Shown: positions 6,261 to 10,696 of the stretch, piece after piece
How positions within the stretch are numbered: position 1 is the first letter of the stretch
How the letters are laid out: the number at the start of each line of letters is the position of its first letter
Source of the DNA: Dehalococcoidales bacterium
GTDB taxonomy: Bacteria > Chloroflexota > Dehalococcoidia > Dehalococcoidales > RBG-16-60-22
DNA length: 10,696 nt
Direction of reading: 5' to 3'
Assembly (NCBI GenBank): GCA_023135135.1
Contig: JAGLTT010000015.1
Span: 1-10,696 of the forward strand
The notes under the pieces: generated by a model
What the model saw: the letters and a program-made list of their open reading frames with translations, nothing else
Database searches by the model: none
Told to the model about the DNA's origin: nothing
Program-made: the position numbers and the translations under genes

Positions 6261-8951
6261 ATGTCCGATTTTCCAATACTGTTTTCGCCTATTAAACTTG
6301 GTCCCTTAGAGATCAAGAACAGAATCGGCGGCTCCTGCACCACCACCGGCGGCGCCGATATAAACGGGTACATTACCGAAGAGTGCCTGTACTCTTATGC
6401 TGCCCGGTGTGAAGGCGGCGCCGGCTTTATCACCATCGAATGTACCTTTGCCACCGACTGGGGTGCCAAGACAACCAGCTTCGGCAACCCGCGTATCAGC
6501 GGCCGTGCCTATTACGAAGGCATGTCCAACCTGGCCGAAGCCATGAAGCAGATGGATGCCAGGGCCTTCATCCAGATTACCCCCAGTTTCGGCCGGCAGG
6601 GTTCCGGCCGTCTGTCCGGTGAGACGCCGGCAGCGCCATCGGCCATACCTTCCGAACGGCCGCAGGACTACGAACAAAGGATTATGCCCCGCGGCTACGA
6701 GACCAGGGCACAGACAATGGGCGGCACTACCGTCCCCAAGGTCCTTACCATAGAAGAAATAGATTACATGGAGAGGACGTTCGCGGACGCCGTTGCCGGC
6801 GCCAGGATTTGCGGCTTTGACGCCGTCGAGTTTCACAGCCCGCACGGCTATCTCATCCACGAATTTCTGTCGCCGCGCTCCAACCAGCGCAACGACCTTT
6901 ACGGAGGCTCGCTGGAGAACCGCTTCCGCTTCCTGAGGAACCTGCTGGTCAGCGCCCGGCGCCGCGTCGGCCCGGATTTTACTCTCGGTATCCGCCTCAG
7001 CGGCGACGAGCATATGCCCGGCGCCATCCACGAGGAAGAGCTGATACAGGTCGCCAAGTGGTGCGAGGAGCTCGGTGCCAGCTACATCCACCTTTCCGAC
7101 GGCTCCTACGAGGCCAGAAAATGGTTCTTCCCTCAGGACCCGTTCTGCTTTATCGAGCATGCCAAGAATTTTAAGAAAGAACTCAAGATACCCCTAATCG
7201 TCCCCGGCCAGCACGACCCGTACCTGGCTGAGGAAGTGCTCCGTAACGGCTGGGCCGACTGCATTACCATGGGCCGCCAGCTCGTTGCCGACCAGCGCAC
7301 CCCGGGCAAATGGGAACAGGGCGAAGTCGACGAGGTTAGACGCTGCCTGCGCTGTAACGTATGCCTGGCCCGGTTTAACCGCGGTCTGGCCATCCGGTGC
7401 GCCGTTAACTCCAACGTCGGCCGCGAAAAGTACGCGCCCCTGTACAGCACCACCAGTTCCGGCAACCTGCTACGGCCTCTACCCGAGCCGTTTATGCCCC
7501 CATGCCAGAACAGCTGTCCGGCCGGACTGGACATCAACGCCTACGTGCTCATGGCTTCCCGCGGACAGATGGGAGAGGCCTACCGCTACCTGAAGCAGTA
7601 CACCCCGTTCCCGGGTGTTCTCGGGCGTGTGTGCCCGCACCCGTGCGAAGTGGAATGCAACCGCGGCGAACTGGACGACCCCATCGCCATTAACGATATC
7701 AAACGTTATATTGCCGACTCCGTCATGAACGAAGGCCTGCCCGACTATCTCAAGAAGCAGTGCCTGCCCGAGAAAGTCGCCATCACCAGGAAAGAGAAGG
7801 TTGCCGTGGTCGGTTCCGGCCCCGCCGGTCTGACCGCCGCCTATTTCCTGATTAAGAAGGGTTACGCCGTTACCGTTTTTGAGGCGGCCGCTAATGCCGG
7901 TGGCATGATGGCCTACGGCATGCCGGAGCATCGCCTGCCCAGCAAGGTAGTCAAATGGGAAATCGATACTATCAAGAAGATGGGCGTGGAGATTAAGACC
8001 AACAGCCCGGTAAAGAATCCGGAAGACCTCAAGAAGAAAGGCTACAGTGCCGTTTTCGTCGCCGCCGGCGCCCAGAACAGCGCCAAGCTCAATATAACCG
8101 GTGAAGACGCCTCCGGCGTCCTCCAGGCACTGGACTTCCTGAAAGACGTAAACAGCGGCAAGAAACCGGCCGTCGGCAAGAAAGTCGTCGTCGTCGGTGG
8201 CGGCAGCGTCGCCATGGACGCGGCTACCTGCGCCCTGCGCCTCGGTGCCGGCAGCGTCCAGGTGGTCTGCCTAGAGTGCAGCCCCGAGGAAATGCCCGCC
8301 CAGGAAGATGAAATCTCGCAGGCCATGGAAGAAGGCATCAAGGTCGATATGAGCTGGGGTCCCAAGCAGATTCTCACCAGCGGCGGCAAGGTCAAGGGCG
8401 TCGAGTTGAAACGCTGCACGTCCTGCTATAACAAGGCCGGCGCGTTCGCTCCGGTCTACAACGAGAAGGAAACCCGGACGGTTGACGCCGATATGGTTAT
8501 CACTGCCATAGGCCAGAGGGTAGACCTCTCTTTCATGAAGGACAGCAAGGTAAAGACCACGAAGAGAGGGACTATCGATACCGCCGACCGCAGCCTGGCG
8601 ACCAGTGTCGCCGGTATTTACGCCGGCGGCGATGTCACCCGCGGCCAGGGCCTGATGATAGATGCCACGGCCGACGGCAAAAAAGCCGCCGTGGCTATCG
8701 ACTGCTATCTGCGCGGTGTTGACCTCCCGCCCGCTCCGCCGGAGCCGAGACTGGCCGATATCGAGGAGCCGGCCTTCCAGTTCCATTTGAGGGAGTACAA
8801 GAAAGAAGACCGCTGCCCGACGGAAGCCCTTGCGGCCAGCAAGCGGAAGGGCAACTTCAAAGAAATTAATCTCGGTTTTGCTAATAAGGAGACCTGCGTT
8901 ACCGAGGCCAGGCGCTGCCTGACCTGCCGGTGCTCGGCTGTCAGATACTAA
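6261..8951 (+). CDS. Fused OYE/2,4-dienoyl-CoA reductase-like and GltD-like FMN/FAD/Fe-S oxidoreductase
   Basis: Reductase of 896 residues; E. coli FadH has about 670. Residues 1 to about 350 are an FMN-binding Old Yellow Enzyme barrel with the signature HGYLIHEFLSP (195-205) and a 'NDLYGGSLENR' segment. Tyr197 aligns with the FadH acid Tyr166, while FadH His252 appears replaced by Tyr283. A 4Fe-4S motif follows: C362-x2-C365-x2-C368-x11-C380. Next is a dihydropyrimidine dehydrogenase/GltD-type Fe-S domain with C415, C419, C458, C462 and C466 (GRVCPHPCEVECNRG). Then come the FAD motif GSGPAG (518-523), the NAD(P) motif GGGSVAMD (646-653) and the second FAD signature GGD (789-791). It ends in a C886-x2-C889-x-C891 motif. 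Likely electron path: NAD(P)H to FAD to Fe-S to FMN to an activated C=C bond. The start follows AGGAG (6251-6255), 23 bases after the previous stop. Domain calls are firm; the substrate is unknown. Confidence 0.9.
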   Translation: MSDFPILFSPIKLGPLEIKNRIGGSCTTTGGADINGYITEECLYSYAARCEGGAGFITIECTFATDWGAKTTSFGNPRISGRAYYEGMSNLAEAMKQMDARAFIQITPSFGRQGSGRLSGETPAAPSAIPSERPQDYEQRIMPRGYETRAQTMGGTTVPKVLTIEEIDYMERTFADAVAGARICGFDAVEFHSPHGYLIHEFLSPRSNQRNDLYGGSLENRFRFLRNLLVSARRRVGPDFTLGIRLSGDEHMPGAIHEEELIQVAKWCEELGASYIHLSDGSYEARKWFFPQDPFCFIEHAKNFKKELKIPLIVPGQHDPYLAEEVLRNGWADCITMGRQLVADQRTPGKWEQGEVDEVRRCLRCNVCLARFNRGLAIRCAVNSNVGREKYAPLYSTTSSGNLLRPLPEPFMPPCQNSCPAGLDINAYVLMASRGQMGEAYRYLKQYTPFPGVLGRVCPHPCEVECNRGELDDPIAINDIKRYIADSVMNEGLPDYLKKQCLPEKVAITRKEKVAVVGSGPAGLTAAYFLIKKGYAVTVFEAAANAGGMMAYGMPEHRLPSKVVKWEIDTIKKMGVEIKTNSPVKNPEDLKKKGYSAVFVAAGAQNSAKLNITGEDASGVLQALDFLKDVNSGKKPAVGKKVVVVGGGSVAMDAATCALRLGAGSVQVVCLECSPEEMPAQEDEISQAMEEGIKVDMSWGPKQILTSGGKVKGVELKRCTSCYNKAGAFAPVYNEKETRTVDADMVITAIGQRVDLSFMKDSKVKTTKRGTIDTADRSLATSVAGIYAGGDVTRGQGLMIDATADGKKAAVAIDCYLRGVDLPPAPPEPRLADIEEPAFQFHLREYKKEDRCPTEALAASKRKGNFKEINLGFANKETCVTEARRCLTCRCSAVRY

Positions 8952-8968
8952 ATAAAGCGTTCTACTAA

Positions 8969-9007
8969 TGTCATCCTGAGCAAAGCGAAGGATCTCGGGG
9001 TGGGGAG
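8969..9007 (+). repeat. Dispersed REP-like intergenic repeat ('ILRFAQDD'-type)
   Basis: The stretch starting TGTCATCCTGAG belongs, by my recollection, to a short intergenic repeat common in many environmental bacterial genomes. Its reverse complement gives the frequent spurious peptide EILRFAQDD. It is an imperfect palindrome: ATCCT (8973-8977) pairs with AGGAT (8989-8993), with a tandem G-A/A-G mismatch, then GC/GC around an AAA loop. It sits between the reductase and CoA-transferase genes. Only one copy lies in this window, so the repeat status comes from memory. Confidence 0.55.
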
Positions 9008-9059
9008 GTCGGTTACTATATGTCCACCCTGCCCCGTGCTTTTTAGTCATACTTGATAT

Positions 9060-9064
9060 GGAGG
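9060..9064 (+). promoter_or_regulatory. Shine-Dalgarno that decides the CoA-transferase start
   Basis: GGAGG lies eight bases before ATG 9073. The more upstream in-frame ATG at 9058 overlaps this site and has no ribosome binding site of its own, so 9073 is the better start. Confidence 0.75.
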
Positions 9065-9072
9065 AACACCTT

Positions 9073-10398
9073 ATGAGCTGGCAAGAAGAATACAAGAAAA
9101 AGCTGGTAACGCCGGAGGAAGCCGTCAGCGTTATAAAATCCGGAGACCGTGTCTGCTTCGTGCAGGGGAACGAACCCCAAGCCCTGGGCCTGGCACTGGC
9201 AGCGCGACTGGGAGAAGTAGAGAACGTGCTGCTCTCGCTGCGCACGCCGGGGCGGGACTTCGGCTGGTACGACCCCGTCTTCGAGATGTCCTTCAAGATT
9301 GAGGTAGGCTTCCCGCTGCCTATCGTGAGGCAGATAATCGCCGAAAAGCGGTGCGACCTGGCTATAGGCGGCCTCGGCTTTATCTTCCACGAGGAAGAAA
9401 GAGGCCCGGCCGACGTAGTGATGGTTGAACTGTCCACTCCCGATGAGAACGGCTATTGCAGCTTCGGCGCTTCCGTCTGGACCAAGAAGACGGAAATCCG
9501 CAACGCCAAGATAACCATGGCCGAGGTCAATAAAAACCTGATACGCACCTACGGCGATAACTACATCCACGTTTCCGAAATCGACTATTTCGTGGAGCAT
9601 ACGCCTTCCGGCAAACAGCCGGGTAGCACCGACCTGCTGGGCAGAAAAAACGTGGAGGCCGGCGAGGCCGAGAAAACCATTGCCGGATACGTGTCCACGC
9701 TCGTCCGTGACGGTGATACGCTGCAGGTAGGCGTGGGTTCCACCAGCGAATGGTGCTGCACCCTGGGTACATTCGAGAATAAGGTCGACCTTGGCTGGCA
9801 CTCCGAGACCACGCCGCGTGGCATCATCCCGCTGATACGCAACGGCGTCATCACCGGTAAACATAAAACCCTGAATCCCGGCAAGGCCGTGGCTACCGCC
9901 TGCGGTGGCGGCACCAAGGAAGACATGGACTTCGTCAATATGAACCCGGCTTTCGAGCTACACAGCGCCGAGTACTGCCTGGATGTGCGGGTAATCGCCC
10001 AGCACGATAACATGGTGGCCATCAACAGCGCCGTGAGCGTGGATTTCGCCGGACAGATTGCCGCCGAGTCCATCGGCCCGCGCGTCATCAGCGGCGCCGG
10101 AGGCCAGACATCCTTCGCCATCGGCTCTTTCCTTTCCAACGGTGGCCGCAGCATCACGGTGATGACATCCACCGCCGGCAGCGGCGATAAGAGGCTCTCG
10201 CGTATCACGCCCTTGCTGGCGGAAGGGACGATTGTCACCGTACCGCGTACCATCAGTGATTACGTCATCACCGAGTACGGTATCGCCCACCTGAAAGGCA
10301 AGACGCAGCGGCAGAGGGCTGAAGAGCTTATCGGTATCGCCCACCCGGACTTCCGTGCCGGGCTCAAGAAGGAAGCCGAAAAGCTATACTGGCCTTAA
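9073..10398 (+). CDS. Acetyl-CoA hydrolase/transferase family CoA-transferase (4-hydroxybutyrate/butyryl CoA-transferase-like)
   Basis: Cytoplasmic enzyme of 441 residues that moves CoA between carboxylic acids through a glutamyl-CoA thioester. The N-terminal half starts 'SWQEEYKKKLVTPEEAV', common in the 4-hydroxybutyrate CoA-transferase group. The likely catalytic glutamate is Glu245 in GWHSETTPRG, matching the H-S/T-E motif of the family. The C-terminal half has the typical 'NSAVSVDFAGQIAAESIG', 'YGIAHLKGKT' and 'HPDFRAGL' segments. Length is normal (about 430-440) and no truncation is seen. Start 9073 was chosen because GGAGG (9060-9064) is ideally placed; the in-frame ATG at 9058 would add five residues. 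It lies 121 bases after the reductase, with a repeat in between, and a terminator follows it. It probably activates the acid substrate of the cluster using acetyl-CoA or another acyl-CoA (inference); the exact acid is not visible. Confidence 0.9.
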   Translation: MSWQEEYKKKLVTPEEAVSVIKSGDRVCFVQGNEPQALGLALAARLGEVENVLLSLRTPGRDFGWYDPVFEMSFKIEVGFPLPIVRQIIAEKRCDLAIGGLGFIFHEEERGPADVVMVELSTPDENGYCSFGASVWTKKTEIRNAKITMAEVNKNLIRTYGDNYIHVSEIDYFVEHTPSGKQPGSTDLLGRKNVEAGEAEKTIAGYVSTLVRDGDTLQVGVGSTSEWCCTLGTFENKVDLGWHSETTPRGIIPLIRNGVITGKHKTLNPGKAVATACGGGTKEDMDFVNMNPAFELHSAEYCLDVRVIAQHDNMVAINSAVSVDFAGQIAAESIGPRVISGAGGQTSFAIGSFLSNGGRSITVMTSTAGSGDKRLSRITPLLAEGTIVTVPRTISDYVITEYGIAHLKGKTQRQRAEELIGIAHPDFRAGLKKEAEKLYWP

Positions 10399-10425
10399 GC
10401 CATAAAGCAAAAGAATAGAAAAAAA

Positions 10426-10466
10426 AGAGAGAGCGGTGCCGATTAAAAACGCCGCTCTCTTTCTAA
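10426..10466 (+). terminator. Intrinsic terminator after the CoA-transferase, possibly bidirectional
   Basis: AGAGAGCGG (10428-10436) pairs perfectly with CCGCTCTCT (10452-10460), extendable by a few A-T/G-T pairs, with a loop of about 15 bases. A modest T-rich tail (TTCTAATTAT) follows. An A-run (10419-10426) precedes the stem and would act as a T-run on the opposite strand. It lies 30 bases after the stop codon. Confidence 0.7.
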
Positions 10467-10468
10467 TT

Positions 10469-10512
10469 ATAAGAATGGGGAGTTTAAGAGGGGCGTTAGC
10501 CCCTCTTCTTAT
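10469..10512 (+). repeat. Inverted repeat / GC-rich hairpin
   Basis: AAGAGGGGC (10486-10494) and GCCCCTCTT (10499-10507) form a perfect 9-base-pair stem with the tetraloop GTTA. Outer arms ATAAGAA (10469-10475) and TTCTTAT (10506-10512) are also complementary and partly compete with the inner stem. It could be a second terminator or a dispersed repeat unit. Confidence 0.6.
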
Positions 10513-10516
10513 TCCC

Positions 10517-10599
10517 TCCCCCTCTCCTTCATCCTGCCTCGTAAGGAGAGGGGGATACAGGGGGTGAGGTAGAATAAAATTCTTCCCTCACCTCTGTAT
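10517..10599 (+). repeat. Composite inverted-repeat element
   Basis: TCCCCCTCTCCTT (10517-10529) and its exact reverse complement AAGGAGAGGGGGA (10543-10555) form a 13-base-pair stem with a 13-base loop. A second, imperfect inverted repeat follows directly: ATACAGGGGGTGAGG (10555-10569) against CCTCACCTCTGTAT (10586-10599), with AGAAT-AAA-ATTCT (10571-10583) at its centre. Two adjoining hairpins of this C/G-tract type resemble dispersed intergenic repeats known from environmental bacterial genomes. Copies elsewhere in the genome cannot be seen from here. Confidence 0.6.
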
Positions 10600-10606
10600 G
10601 TAAATC

Positions 10607-10635
10607 TTGAAAATACACCCCTTTGTTGCTACAAT
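10607..10635 (+). promoter_or_regulatory. Strong sigma70-type promoter of the tRNA-Leu gene
   Basis: TTGAAA (10607-10612), a 17-base spacer and TACAAT (10630-10635) are each one base from consensus at ideal spacing. The predicted transcription start near 10642 is about 11 bases before the tRNA, as usual for tRNA genes. Confidence 0.7.
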
Positions 10636-10652
10636 AAAGAGTTGTCACCTGT

Positions 10653-10696
10653 GCCGAGGTGGCGGAATGGCAGACGCGCTAGCTTGAGGGGCTAGT
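10653..10696 (+). tRNA. tRNA-Leu (anticodon GAG), 5' part, cut by the window end
   Basis: The 5' acceptor strand GCCGAGG is at 10653-10659, followed by T8 and G9. The D stem GCG/CGC is at 10662-10664 and 10675-10677, with a loop containing TGG. The anticodon stem CTAGC/GCTAG (10679-10683 and 10691-10695) encloses the seven-base loop TTGAGGG with anticodon GAG at 10686-10688, reading CUC/CUU leucine codons. The sequence stops just after the anticodon stem, so the long variable arm typical of tRNA-Leu, the T arm and the 3' acceptor strand lie outside. Confidence 0.92.

Noticed and set aside
6306..7160. Antisense ORF of 284 codons within the OYE half
   Set aside because: Composition is typical of the reverse frame of a GC-rich gene, and the + strand protein carries clear OYE signatures.
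9058..9072. Upstream in-frame ATG for the CoA-transferase
   Set aside because: The ATG overlaps the GGAGG that serves ATG 9073 and has no ribosome binding site of its own.
8271..9437. Long antisense ORF (388 codons, minus strand)
   Set aside because: It lies opposite the end of the reductase gene and the start of the CoA-transferase gene, both of which have clear family motifs, and its middle is the reverse complement of a dispersed repeat. It is a shadow of GC-rich codon use.
1..10696. CRISPR array, insertion sequence or prophage
   Set aside because: No regularly spaced direct repeats, transposase, integrase or phage structural gene was found. The repeats present are short inverted elements.

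Overview
The window looks like a piece of chromosome from an anaerobic bacterium. The best guess is a Dehalococcoidia-type Chloroflexota, probably from a metagenome. This rests on indirect signs: a large secreted Asp-box propeller protein with a membrane anchor, a catabolic cluster centred on a flavin/iron-sulfur reductase, and dispersed intergenic repeats. One of these repeats reads in reverse as the frequent spurious peptide 'EILRFAQDD'. No 16S or other marker gene is present, so the taxonomy is tentative.

Layout, all genes on the + strand. (1) 21-3713: a 1230-residue exported protein with a signal peptide, an Asp-box beta-propeller region, two fibronectin-III-like domains, a proline-rich stalk, one membrane helix and a cytoplasmic tail of about 225 residues. 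(2) 3714-4250: a 537-base non-coding stretch with two promoter-like sequences, the downstream one close to the next gene. (3) 4251-8951: three closely spaced genes (gaps of 34 and 23 bases, each with a good Shine-Dalgarno), encoding a crotonase-fold protein, an amidohydrolase-2 family metal enzyme, and an 896-residue fusion of an Old Yellow Enzyme/2,4-dienoyl-CoA reductase-like half with a glutamate-synthase-small-subunit-like half. (4) 9073-10398: a family I-type CoA-transferase, 121 bases downstream and separated from the trio by a dispersed repeat; it probably belongs to the same pathway. (5) 10399-10652: a terminator followed by several inverted repeats. (6) 10653 to the window end: the 5' half of a tRNA-Leu(GAG) gene with its own near-consensus promoter.

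Inferred joint function: the four enzymes fit anaerobic breakdown of an unsaturated, cyclic or aromatic carboxylic acid. The CoA-transferase would activate the acid. The OYE/GltD fusion would use NAD(P)H to reduce an activated C=C bond. The crotonase would act on a CoA-thioester intermediate, and the amidohydrolase would decarboxylate or hydrolyse one. The substrate cannot be named from sequence. The most unusual items are the reductase fusion with its extra cysteine clusters, the crotonase lacking both canonical hydratase glutamates, and the propeller protein with its cytoplasmic tail.
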